From assembly GCA_022702705.1 (NCBI GenBank), contig CM040428.1:55545198-55609197 (forward strand): a stretch of 64,000 bases of DNA, read 5' to 3'. A model generated the notes under the pieces. The model did no database searches. It worked only from the letters and a program-made list of their open reading frames with translations, and was not told the origin of the DNA. Source of the DNA: Papilionanthe hookeriana x Papilionanthe teres. Its lineage: Eukaryota > Streptophyta > Magnoliopsida > Asparagales > Orchidaceae. Of this stretch, positions 23,901 to 36,065 are shown piece by piece (the first letter of the stretch is position 1; each line of letters opens with the position of its first letter). Position numbers and translations under genes: made by a program.

Positions 23901-25130
23901 GGATAATCGATTGCTTGGTCATCTTGCTTGGTTGCTCGATATTCTTGCTTGGTTGTTTGTTTGGCTGCCGAGGCCTGTTGCATGGCTTTCCTTAGTCTTG
24001 TATCCTGTTGAAAGAGTTGTTACTTTTCTATCCATGGGAATGCTGAAGATTCTAGGACCGATAGGTAGAAGGCAGGTAGCGTACATAACACTCCAACTTT
24101 ACAATTGCTTGTGTTTTATTCTCTATACATATATGATTTTTTATATACCAATTGTGTTTTATTCGCATTGCATATCTTTGATTCAGTAATCCCGTATGTG
24201 AAATGCTTAACTGCATTGTTAAGGTGACATCAATTCACATTTCAGTTTTAATAGTTTGCTTAAGCTGGGGATATCTCAATGATATCATGGCTCATGCTTT
24301 TGCTATTTTAATTTCTTTTAAAATAGTTATATCTATAAGTTATTTGTATGGATAACAAAGTCGCTGTAACTAAAAGAAATAAAAAAAAAAAGAACTTAGA
24401 CGTTCAGGCTTTCTAAGTGAAAAGCAATTCCAATGACAACTTTACTTCCAATTTGTTCTTTTTGAACTTTTAATTGATTCTAAATATAGATAGGTTCATG
24501 TCGGTTGAGGAAAGTACCATCATTAGCAAAATGAGCCAGCTTTGAAACTAAAATCATATTGGTTCTGATGCTAGTTTACTTGGCAAGTGTTGTCTTTACA
24601 GATGTCCTGCTTACTTCCGAGATATATTTCTATCAAAGCAAGCTGCCATCCTATTTTGTGACCAATTTTGGTAATGCGTGAGATGCTAGGTAGATATACC
24701 AAACTAGTTTAACGCCCTACACATGTCCAGACGCAAGTGCAAATATATATATATATTTGGAGGACAAGCTATATCTTATGCATCCTTTATTTAAAGCAAT
24801 CGACGTATGTGTCATTTGTTTCTGAGAAAAAAATAAGAAATAGAAACTTCGATTATTTGTTTGCAGGATTTCATTCTTTTTATTTATTCCCCAAAATTTG
24901 TAGTCCTTCAACTTAAAGCTGTAATTTGGCTTAATTTGTTGCTGAATAAGAGTACAAGCGAATCAAGCATGATCCAACCTTAACCTTTTGATACTGACCA
25001 CATATTACTAAATTTCTATACATTTACACAACTAACGCCTAAGGCTCGATTTTTTCTTTATATAGGGACAATTACATACAGATCACCTGAAACATGCTAT
25101 TTACAAATCTAGCACTTACGTACATCCATC
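23900..25130. other. No gene seen
   Basis: T-rich sequence following the family B copy. A 92-codon hydrophobic frame at 23911-24189 shows no recognisable family. Nothing else is supported. Confidence 0.35.
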
Positions 25131-25134
25131 TTTA

Positions 25135-25360
25135 AGGCTATGCATACATGCCACCCAATTCCCAGAGTTTACATATCTAAAAATATATTTCTTTACATCT
25201 ATGCCACCTGAATCTTTCATACCAAATAAAAATTGCTACAATCTTGACCTTTAAATGCGGAATATGCCCCCCCTGCATGGTTGAGGTGATATGCATACAA
25301 ACATTGAAATTTGGGTGTTAAATACATAAATATATAAGAATTGAGTGGGTAAATGCCCCA
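25135..25360. repeat. Foldback MITE-like repeat, copy a
   Basis: The left arm reads tgcatacatgccacccaatt then tttacatat. The right arm, near 25330-25360, reads atataagaattgagtgggta then aatgccc, which is the same phrase inverted. The middle carries catgg.tgaggtgatatgc. Confidence 0.5.
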
Positions 25361-26125
25361 AAAATCATTCTTCACTATGGTCTTTTGAGTATGGCTTGAA
25401 TTCAATAATAATAAAAAAAAGAATTTAATTTGAAGAAAGTTGGCAGAAATCAGTTGGCTACATTAATTAAGAATAAAAATATTAAGGAGGTTGTTTAGTT
25501 TGCAGAATTCTTCATTGGATGTCAAACGTAGAAAGTGAAAATTCCCTTTGGCATATTCCCTTCGGCAGGAAAGAGGAGTGACTGAATCTTTGAAATTGCG
25601 AGCATCAGAAATAGAACAGGAGATATAGAAATATGTTTGAGATGAGGATTTGTTAGAAGTAAAGTTTGAGGAGGCTTTAAGAGAGTTTGATAGGAATATA
25701 TACCATTGCGGAGTTCAAAATAAAATATATAAATAAACTTATATCTTCCCTTTTTCTTTTTACTGCAATCATTTGCACTTGAAAATAGGGAACCAAAAGA
25801 CGAGGAGTATGATATTGTGTGACCTTACATAGAAGTTCTACACAACATTGGTTTGTTCAGGATCTTATGAGATTATGTATTAGAGCTTGTAAAGATCTTC
25901 TCTCGAACTTAATTTGTTCATCAATCATATCATTGATGCAACCCCATTTCATACCTCACAATTCTATTCTCACATAACATTCCACTTTCAAATCATTGCC
26001 AAACCTCCCTCCTTCCTTATTTTTTTAATAGAAATCAGAACTTGGCATCCAGAGTTGAAGGATCATTATAAAAAGCCACGGATCTTTCAATTCTTATATA
26101 TTTACACTTATAACACCTAAACAAT

Positions 26126-26320
26126 CGTGTTTACATATCCACCACCCAGTTCTTATATATTTGCATCTACAACACTTTGGTGTCTTGATCCGATGCATAA
26201 AAAGTGGTACTTCATTTTTGAAAAGTTAAAAAGTATTTTTGATGTGATATTAAAAATTGGAGTGTTATATATATGTGAATATAAAAATTTAGGCATTAAA
26301 TATGAGGTACATGGGGGCTG
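26126..26320. repeat. Foldback MITE-like repeat, copy b
   Basis: The left arm is tttacatatccaccacccag followed by ttcttatatatttgcatc. The centre holds gatgcataaaaagtggtact and gatgtgatattaaa, both shared with other copies. The right arm is decayed. Confidence 0.5.
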
Positions 26321-26508
26321 AGTAGCAGATATCTGAACCCCTCTCATATACTTACCTCGACATTAGTTATAAAGGCGTCTAAATTTGATCGAAAGCATTT
26401 GTAATGTGGCAAATCAATGTTTGGCTAACTCTTTATTTGCACCTTATAGTTCTTCATATTTGGATTTGTGACGTGCTTATATAAGTTTGACGAGTACAAA
26501 TAATGGAA

Positions 26509-26793
26509 GAATTACATGCTCACCACCCAACTCTTATTTGTTTGCATGTATAACACTTAAACTCAATGCTTTACATATGAAATGGTGCTTCTCCTTTGAT
26601 CCTGCATGCTTCAACACTTCACGATAAACCTCTAAACCGCTAAGTAGGTAAATAGTAGAGGAAGGAGGGAATATGTGAAAACTATATTTTCAATGCGATG
26701 ATTAGAATACATAAGTGATATGTTTGTGCAAAATGAAAGTTTAAGTGTCGGATATATAAACACATAAGAATAGTGTGGCGTGCATAGGAATTC
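26509..26793. repeat. Foldback MITE-like repeat, copy c
   Basis: The left arm gaattacatgctcaccaccc aactcttatttgtttgcatg is mirrored on the minus strand from 26793 by gaattcctatgcacgccaca ctattcttatgtgtttat. The arms are about 80 bp, followed by diverged sequence in the centre. Confidence 0.55.
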
Positions 26794-26879
26794 TCCTCAA
26801 AATTTCGGCCAAGTGCTATGAAAGTAGTTAAAATGCCTTGCTTAAGCTTCTTTTGACAATTAGAAATGCTCAAAACTTG

Positions 26880-27290
26880 TGACAATATATGGAGCATCGA
26901 GCGGGGCTATAAGAAGAAGGTGCATGTTGGTACGAGCCATGATGAGAACGCCATTTAGGTATGTGGTGAAGTGGTGTATGTCCTAAACCCGAGTATATGA
27001 GGGCTCGGGATTAGCACCACTGCTCTCCAATACCTAATAAAGGGTTACCCTTTTGTCCTCAAGGGCTGCTGGCAGTTCCAACCCGACAATATGGTTCACA
27101 TGTGAATTGCCCAATGACATAAAAGTAATGACGGTATAATAATTTTACTTTTATGAAAAGATACTACGCTTGTGGAAAAATTTAAACACTTCAGATCTGT
27201 AGATCTAAAGGCTTTTGAATGTCACTTTTGGCCAGCTCACATGTCAGCCACACTGGCCGGGTTGAGAATTACTCTCTATTGGAGTCTTTG
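26880..27290. other. No gene seen
   Basis: Unassigned sequence with no repeat or frame of note. Confidence 0.3.
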
Positions 27291-27610
27291 CGGGTAATCA
27301 TTTACCCTGCTATTGCGGCGGAGGGGCAACGGTGTGTGGGTGTATTGTGGTGGTATTGACAGGGTATTGTCGTTGGACCGTGGTGTTATTGCGGCGGCGG
27401 GGCAGCGGTGTTATTGTGGGTATATTGCGATAATATTGTGGGAAAAATGCGGCGGAGTTAGGTGCTAATAGGAGGCGGTGTTATTGAAGCAAAACATGGT
27501 GGTGTTTATGATGTTATTAGGGTTGTATTAAGTGTTATTAGCATAGTATTGAAGGGAAATTCGGGGACAGTGGTATTATTTGGCGGTGGCAATAATTATA
27601 ACACCAACAT
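27290..27610. repeat. Degenerate ggtgttattg/gcggcgg repeat
   Basis: Words such as ggtgttattgcggcggcggg, ggtattg and gtgttatt recur irregularly. The wording is the complement of the AATAACACC-type run at 1500-2140. An open frame at 27462-27656 is produced by this composition. Confidence 0.5.
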
Positions 27611-27639
27611 AACACCTCATAGGTTACTTGAAATCCTGA

Positions 27640-28507
27640 AATCAGAACTTAGGTGAGTTTTTTCTTTTTTAAGAATTGTCGTGATACAATTTGAGGGATT
27701 GATTTGGTGAAAAGGAATTTGGAATATAGGTCAAAATTTGATTGGTTTTGATTGAGATGCATTTGAATTTGAACTTGGGCAATTTTAGGCTTGGGCTTGA
27801 TATTGGGTGACTTGAACTTACATTTGAATAGTTTTTTATTAGGGTTGAAGTTTGGTGGGATTGACTTTGATTTTGGACTTGAATTTAATGGCATCAAAAT
27901 CAATCATGGTGAACTTCATGAGGCCTCAAGTCTATCATGAGGCTTGGTGAATTTTGGTTTGTAGATGAGAATTTGAGGGAAATTGAGGATTTTAGTTGAA
28001 ATTGGGGATTTTGATAATTTTGAGAATTTGGAGTTAGGAAATTGGGTGGCTTGAAGCAATTGGGCTAATTTTGTGCAAATTTGGTGATTTTGGATTTTAG
28101 TAAATTGTAAAATGAATGTAACTATATTCTGGTGTGATGCAATGTATGTGAATTGTGCATGGGGTATTGTACGTGTGTGGGGATATGTGTATAAGTGAGA
28201 TGAGTGTGTATGTGATGTAATGTATGTGAATTGTGCATGGCCAAGCCATAAAGGGTTTCCCTAAGGCCTTGAGATCTTATGAGATCTCTCTTTGAGCCTC
28301 AACATGTTGGTCCCTAATCACTCGACCAAATGGTGATGATTTGAGACCATTCATATGAGACTTCACAAAAGAGTGAGGAGGTGGTTTGAACTTCTAAGTG
28401 GGGTTAATTTCATCACTAGTCCTCTGGGATAATCAATAGGAAAGTCTTATGACTAGATCCTAAGCTCTAAGAAGAGAGAAAGGGAAACCTCAAACATGAG
28501 TTCAACA
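27640..28507 (-). mobile_element. Family B LTR-like repeat, inverted copy
   Basis: On the minus strand it starts TGTTGAAC at 28507. It then shows the landmarks of the other copies in order, including ctaagctct...aggatctag-type text, cactagtgatgaaattaacc, ttcaaaccacctcctcactc and tttgtgaagtctcatatgaa. It continues leftward into a strand-asymmetric part (27640-28120) whose minus strand is rich in A and C, as in 47400-48500. Confidence 0.6.
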
Positions 28508-28619
28508 TGACCAGACACTTGTTTAAATTTTTTTTAAAGTTTGAAATATCAAAGGAGTCTTGATTTTCATATGGAGATTAATAACTAGGGTTGGGGGAGT
28601 AGACATACATCAACTAAAC

Positions 28620-30254
28620 CTTCGAAATCACGTAGGAAAATGGGCATATAAATTTTAGAAGTTCTTAATGAATAGACTTATAACATTTTGAAATTTAAAA
28701 TTAAGTTTTTTATTTATCGGCGGAGATTAAAAACCATCAGTGCTCCCAATTGACAATACATTAATTTTAAGATCATAATTTAATTTTGCAAATCCAAATT
28801 TTTATTTTGAATTTAATATTTTCTGCAACAACTGTCATTTAAATATAAAAAATTTTGGTGATCTTAATAGATTTTAGAGTTTTGAGAACTAGTGTTTGGC
28901 TTCTAAATAATGATTACATCATTCCTCATAGGAATGATATTGGATTCAATTCACTTAATTATTTGAATGTTACGCTAGCGTGATCCATGCCTAAGCTGGA
29001 TCATGTGACTCCAAACTAATTTTTTTACCCTAAACGACCAATCACCGAAGCTACCTTCACCTAATGAAAGATCATTTTGGTCTCCATTTGCAACGGGCAA
29101 TGATGTGGACAAAGTTGTTGGAAATCACCATAAATCATAGTAATGTGGAAAGACTAGAAATACTGTAGCAAGGCCATCCACATCAAGTCACCAAAGGGAT
29201 GCCACAACAAGAAGAGACTTTTTATAAGTCATGAATGATGATAGGAATTGTCCCCAAATTTATAAAGTAGAGAAATGGACACAGTTTCAAAACCAATCAT
29301 ATTGAAAGGAGAGGACTCATCCACGTTGTGATTGCTCTCAACTTTAATATGTCCTGCTTTGTATTATATTGGAACCTCAAATTATAAAGGAAAGGTTTGC
29401 ATCTTATATTTTCCTTAAATACAAGTAGAAGTTCTTTACCTAGGCAAGTCCTTATAGTTTTTTTATTTTGGGGTTTTTCTAAGCAAAATTTTGAAAATTT
29501 TCATAATTTATTTAACTGCTCATATTTATAAGAACCAAAAAAAACATATGACAGTCAAGATTGACACGTTCACTATGGCTTGATTCCCATACTAAAAAAT
29601 GTTTGAAGTTGAATTTTCTTCTATTTAGATATTCTTGATGTTAATCTAAAGGGTTATCTGATCTCTTCAAACTATAAATAAATTTTAGAAACTAATGATT
29701 TTCTTTCTATTAAAATAAGATCACACTTTTAGGATTTGAAGATGTCTACATCTTGCCAAATGATGGCATTTAGTAATTTCTTCATTTTCTTAAAATATAT
29801 TTTCAAACTTCAAGTAACAAAATGAATTTAGAAATAATTTTAATGTAGAAATTTTTTAGTGTTTTTAAAAGGAACTTTTATCCAGCTACCAAACCATAGC
29901 TTACATTTCATTCATTCTTGATAAATAATAAGCCCATTTCCTTGAAAACACAACAAAGTTTTATACTATTCCTTATTATTGATGCGTTAAATGTTTTCCA
30001 TATCATAAAATAATAATATTTCCTCACTATAAAGCAATATGCAAATAATAATAGCATAAAATGGATATAAGAAAATGTTCAAAATGTAATAAAGGCATCT
30101 TATACATGCATCTTCTAGCACACATTTTCAACAAAATAATTTATCATCTTAAACTCTTATGCTTGTCTTAATTGCCATAGAATATTAACATACTTCCCTT
30201 CTTACCTCTTACTAACCAGCATATAATTAGTAACAATATTATTTATATCATATA
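28620..30254. other. Region 3' of CER1; no other gene seen
   Basis: AT-rich sequence. The CER1 3' untranslated region must lie in roughly 30000-30254, but no polyadenylation signal can be placed with certainty. No protein frame or repeat is recognised between 28620 and 30000. Confidence 0.35.
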
Positions 30255-33200
30255 TCACTTATTCTTAGAATCCATACATTGCTCAGGAAGCAGTGGAAGG
30301 AAACCATGTCGAAGTGCTGCCGTCCAAATTTCCTCCACTTGAAGCACAGTCTCACCACATTCATGTGCACTGTATCCCTCTAATCCATGAATTATTCCAG
30401 CGATACGCCATGCACTAATTACTCTCCTTGGCAGCCAATTCTGCATAATTATTTAAACTTGGTAGTCAAATATGTAATTTTAATGAAACTAAATTGAATA
30501 CTGTTACAATGTTTTTGTTTGGACTAAAGTAAAGGAAGGAAAAAAATGAAAATCATGTGATTTATAGGTTGACTAGGAAAATTTTGCCATTAATATTACC
30601 TCACAAGAGTGCATGTTTTGTAATTCATTTGGAATTTTCATGGCTGGAGTGTTGTAATAAAGGCAATCATTTCTAACTTTTTTTGGTGGAAAATGTGAAA
30701 ATGGAATGAAAATTGTTCCATTTTGTGCCTTCCTTTGTTCTGCATCATCCATACCATCTCCAACCAACCAAACCTAAAAACATTAAGAAATTCTTTGAAG
30801 TTATTTCAATTTTTTATTCCAGCGCAAACACAAAAAGCCATGCAACTATGATAATCTTTGATGAAAATTAAATTCATTAAATTGATATGGTTAAAGAGCA
30901 AGTGGATTAGCTTTTAGTGTTATATTATCAAATAAAGAAAGAAAACAAAATCTTTCTCATGAAAAAGATTTAGATTATAAACATGTTTAAATATCGGTAG
31001 ATCTGTAATTAATTTGTCAATTTTATCAGCACTTATATAATTCATTGTATTATTCTTTATCTAGTTGTATCAGTAAATTGCAATTATAAGAGTACAGAGG
31101 AATCTAATTAAATGATTTCCATGAGAATAATTCCATAAAAATACTTGTTTTGAATGTTTATTATGATTGTTATAAATTTTATGATAATTATAGATTTTTC
31201 TTCATTACATATACAATTATTTTAGATAAACTGTTCTCTCTTTATAGAGTAAAAGAACTCATTACCTGAGGCATATAATTGTTTGAAAGGATAAGATTGG
31301 CTTTTGTATTTCCTAGCAAGAATGGCTCAAGCATATAATAGTCATGTTTGTTTGTCATCACAACCTGTATATAATAGCATAGTTAGCAGTGATTTGTTTA
31401 AGTGTAGTAAGCAAAAATAGATACCATGAAAATATTTAGGCTTTTCTATAAATTAATTTTTTTTATAATTGAATTTACCTTTACACCTTTGTTGCAGAGG
31501 CATTGGACCACTGTGCGAGCAACCTTTGATATGTTACCTATCAATAAAGTTTGTGTGGTCCCTTTGGGAATGCTATTAAGAATCACAGCAGCTGCCAAGC
31601 TACTCCCATCCACAATTCTTAGTTTCAACTTTGGATACTTTTGAAGGTAAAGCTCACCACTTCCATTTAGCTCTTTTGACTAGAAATTTAAAAGAATAGT
31701 CATATAAGTAATCTAAGTGCTCTAACTTAACTTTAATGATATGCTGCATAGTTATCTTTCTGTATTTTAGACTAGGTCGAGCTACTGAGTTTCTCTCCAT
31801 ATGAATTACCAAATCTTTGAGCTAGTAATGTGGTGCTAAGATTTTTTATTTTTTAAAATTTTTATTTATCTAACTTAATATCGAGTTATACATTCATCAA
31901 ATTTGTAGACGAGCTCATTGTGCATAATGAGGAATGCACCTATAGTTCATGTAGAAAATAGCTAAGACATTTTCATTTTTATGTGAATCGATTAAAAGCT
32001 ATCCGAAGAAGTTGGGATAAGGATGCGGTGATGTTAATTAACTATAAAAACATAAATGCAAATGCTTTAATTTGTATTAGCTAATGTATAACTAAAAAAA
32101 TTTATGAGCATTTACATTCAATTCAATACCACTGAAACAAAGTTGATGATGCAAACTCAATTATTATGATAATGATCTTGTAAAGCAATAAGTTATTTTG
32201 GTTATTTCTTAAAGTACGCTACAAAATTTTTTTGTTCATTTTTTCATGAATTTTGTATTATTATTATTATTGTTGTTATTTAATTACCAATGTGAAATAG
32301 TAATACACATGCCTGGTTGAGCAGTCCTAAACTCAAAACCTTAACTCCCTTGGCATCAGCCTCTAAAATGGTCTTTTCAATCAAGTCATTGATAGCTTCT
32401 TTCTCCCATGATAAGCCATACTACACATAGAAAATGCATGTTGTTTAGAAATATCATAAACCTATATTATCATTTAAAGTATAGGTAATTTTCTTACTTG
32501 GAATGTGTATCTAGGTATGACCCATGTTTGCATTTTGATATCCTTCAACTTATTTCTTTCAACAACGAAGGATGAATTGTAAAACCATGTGAGTACCATA
32601 GATACCCACGCAATCGGCCACATCATCAAGTCATGCCACTTGGTCTTGTATGGTTTAGAAGCCAAAGATGCAATCCCTAGTCGTAGATGATATATTGATT
32701 GCAAGGTGGTTGGATGTGTAAGGTGAACAACATCTATTATCTCTTTCTTTCCTTTCAATGAAATTTCGTAAAGTTCATCTGATGATTTATCTAATGTGTT
32801 GTTCAAATAGTCATAAAATGGCATGAATAAGGAGTAATTAGTCCGAAATTGTGTATGATGGAGTGAATGAAACCTGCATCAAAAGAATTATTTCCTCGTA
32901 AGTAATGAATCAAACAAAACAGTTATCATAATATGGTATTTCATCATAGTAAACTGAACATAGCTCATGTCTTAAGACTCCTACTCAGTTTAATCCTTAC
33001 ATGAAGATTTACTATGTGATAAGGACAAGCACTTACGAGGGAGTGTACATGAGGTATTTCAATGGTGGAAAGGCTGAGAATAACCACTTTGGAACCAATT
33101 CAAAGTTGCAATGTCCCATATTGTTCATAAAGTCAATGTAGAAAATATATCCTACTAATTGCGCCATCGAAGCCGTTCTAGTAAAGACTGTGGCCAGAAT

Positions 33201-33426
33201 TGGGATAGCAAATAACATAAAGTAGACAATGTGCTCTGCAAATGGATGAATAACAGCTGCAATTAACATTAAAAGCAACTATTAGATATATACTTGCATG
33301 AACTAGACCTTATGATTCTTACTTTATAATTTCAAAATTTATCAAACTTGCATGTTAGAGTGGTAGGTATGTTCTCTATATAGCTCTTAAATACTTATAT
33401 GGATCAGCTAAACAGGCCAAGTTTTT

Positions 33427-33462
<36 letters not shown>

Positions 33463-36034
33463 ATAGTTTAAGTGGTATTGGATTGCTAGCTTGATGCTGC
33501 TTTGCCTTTTAACATCGAAGTTGTTTCAAATTTTCTTGTTAATGCATAACAAATTTATAAATCATGAATGAATAGGCTTAAAAATCACATAGATCTTTTG
33601 GTTGGCTATAGGTAAGAGGAGTATTTGTTTACATACATTGTAAAGTTTTAATATCTTAACCAAAATATGCAAATTATCCTTCATATAAACATTACTATTT
33701 GTTTGCCATTTTCTCTAAAAGAAAAGTAGGCATAATATTGACACTCAAAACTTCTAAACCTCACTAAACCTAAGCTATGCATGAAAGAACAAGAAATTGT
33801 GCTTTTATGATGTAGGAGTTGAGCTCGAATAAAATATTCTAATACGGCAAGCTAACCGGTTTGTTGTGTCTATACAAAAAGGTAGCATAAATTCGAGTAG
33901 AATGAAGGCTCAAGCCCGACACCTTAGGATTTTTCATTTTATTTCTAGCTAATATGTTGCTCTTTCAAGCAAGACATAACATAAATGTTGAAAAAGTAAG
34001 ACTAATAAAATTTTTTAATTTACAAACATAAATTGAAATTGTTAAAAATACATATGAAATAAATTAAAATTACCACATTACAATTTTCTATTAAAGTTGA
34101 TTATTTTATAGCATTTATAAATTATAATAAAATGGTCGATTATAAAAATAAACCTTAAAATAGTGAATTGTTAGAAATGGTATATTTGCCTAAATTTGCA
34201 ATAGAGCAATAACTTGGTCCCTATTTAGAACCTGATTCAATATTGAAATATTTCTTTTTTTACCATGACTCAAAATTCTTAATGCCTAATTTAAAACAAA
34301 AAAAAAAAAGAAAAGAAAAGAAAAAGTCAGCGATTTATATCAAAGCTTTGCCCTATCTCGTGGAAAAATAAAAAAGCATGCATGATCTAAAAAGGGTTAT
34401 TTCCAACCACCACAATTAATAAACAAACCTCAAAATAAGATGAGAGCTTCAACTGAAATTTATTCCCCTCATTCATATGTTTAGAATAGAAATTCTCTCT
34501 CTCTCTCTCTGATCTGTCAATTTGTCTGTCTATCTATGTCTGTATATATGTATCTATATGCATGTATCCATGTGTGTATATGTATGTATATATGTGTGTA
34601 TATAGATTTATTAGTTTTATAAAAGAAATGTGGAGAAAATTTAGCCAAAAGAACTAGGGTCTAATGTTTACAAATGGCTTTTAAAATATCTAGTTATTAA
34701 AGCTCAACTTAATGGGTCTAGTACAACATTTATTGCCTCAAAACTCGTGTTAATACATATGGGGTCTGTTTTTGCTCTTAAAATATCTGGTAATTGAAGC
34801 TAATGAATGGTTCCGCCCCTTTCCGCTCAGTTCTTATCTATTCATATATTTAACAACTAAACTTCAATTTTTACATATATGCTTATGCTTAAAAACGTGT
34901 GTTGCCCTTTAAAGTTAAACTATTGTTGTTTTGATGTGACATGAAAGATTTTATTGGTATAAATGTAAAATGCCTAAGTGTATGTGCAAAATATGTTTGT
35001 AAATACATATGAATTGGGTGATATCTATGTAAATGCCCCAAATAATGCATGCATGAGGCTCTCTCTATTTAGAATTCAAGCTATTTTGAAGTAACACAAA
35101 ATTAAAATTACAAAAAAAAAAAAAAAAAAAAAAAAACAAAACACCAAAATTTACAGAACTTACAAGTGATTGGTTCGGTGACAATAGAGGCATGGTGGTG
35201 AGAATGGTAGCGGGAGTATAGAAAATGATGATGCAGAGCTCGATGAAACCAATAGTATAAGAACTCAACAGGTCCAGCATGCAATAAAATGGTTATAATG
35301 AAGCCGTTGAAGTTCCATAAAGAAACATGTTTAGCAGCAGGGATCAGTTGATATATCACATAAAAGATAATCCCATTAAAAAGTATCTGATCATCCCTGA
35401 AATCAGCATTAATGATATGAAATATTTACATACATATCACTAATTAATTCTTATGTATTTACATATACATTTAATACATAATGTTTAGTTTTTACATATA
35501 TGTCACCTTACCATGCGTGAAACAATCTACTAATTTCACTTTTTCAAGTAGTATTTCCGGTGTGATATATATAAAAGATTTGGGCGGTATAAATGTAAAA
35601 AGTAAATATAAGGTGTTAGATATACAAATGCAAAGGAATTGGATGGCATGTTTGTAAATGTCTGTAATGATATCTAAAACCTAAACTTTAATCTTTACAT
35701 AAATGCCACCTTAACTATGCATGAAAAATTGTATTTCACTTTTTTTTTTAAAATTTAAAGTAGTTGTATTTTTTATGTGATATGAAAGATTTGTGCGGTA
35801 TAAATGTAAAGTACATTTTATGTGTTAGCTTGATATGCAAATACAAAGGAATTGGATGGTATGTTTGTAAATGTCTGTAATGATATTCTAATATGTTGCA
35901 CACCTTTTGAAAGGTAAGTGTGGTTGTGTTTGTTCTTGAACTAGGAAGTCTTTAAAATTTCAAATTTTTTAAAGTCAAGTTATGGTGAGGAAATTCAATT
36001 TTCTTGTATTGTATGCAAATTAAAACCATCTGAT

Positions 36035-36065
<31 letters not shown>

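Noticed and set aside
23465..23906. Several overlapping open frames on both strands, Ser/Arg-rich
   Set aside because: They occupy a C/T-rich leader of a family B copy. Absence of stops follows from composition, and no domain is visible on either strand.
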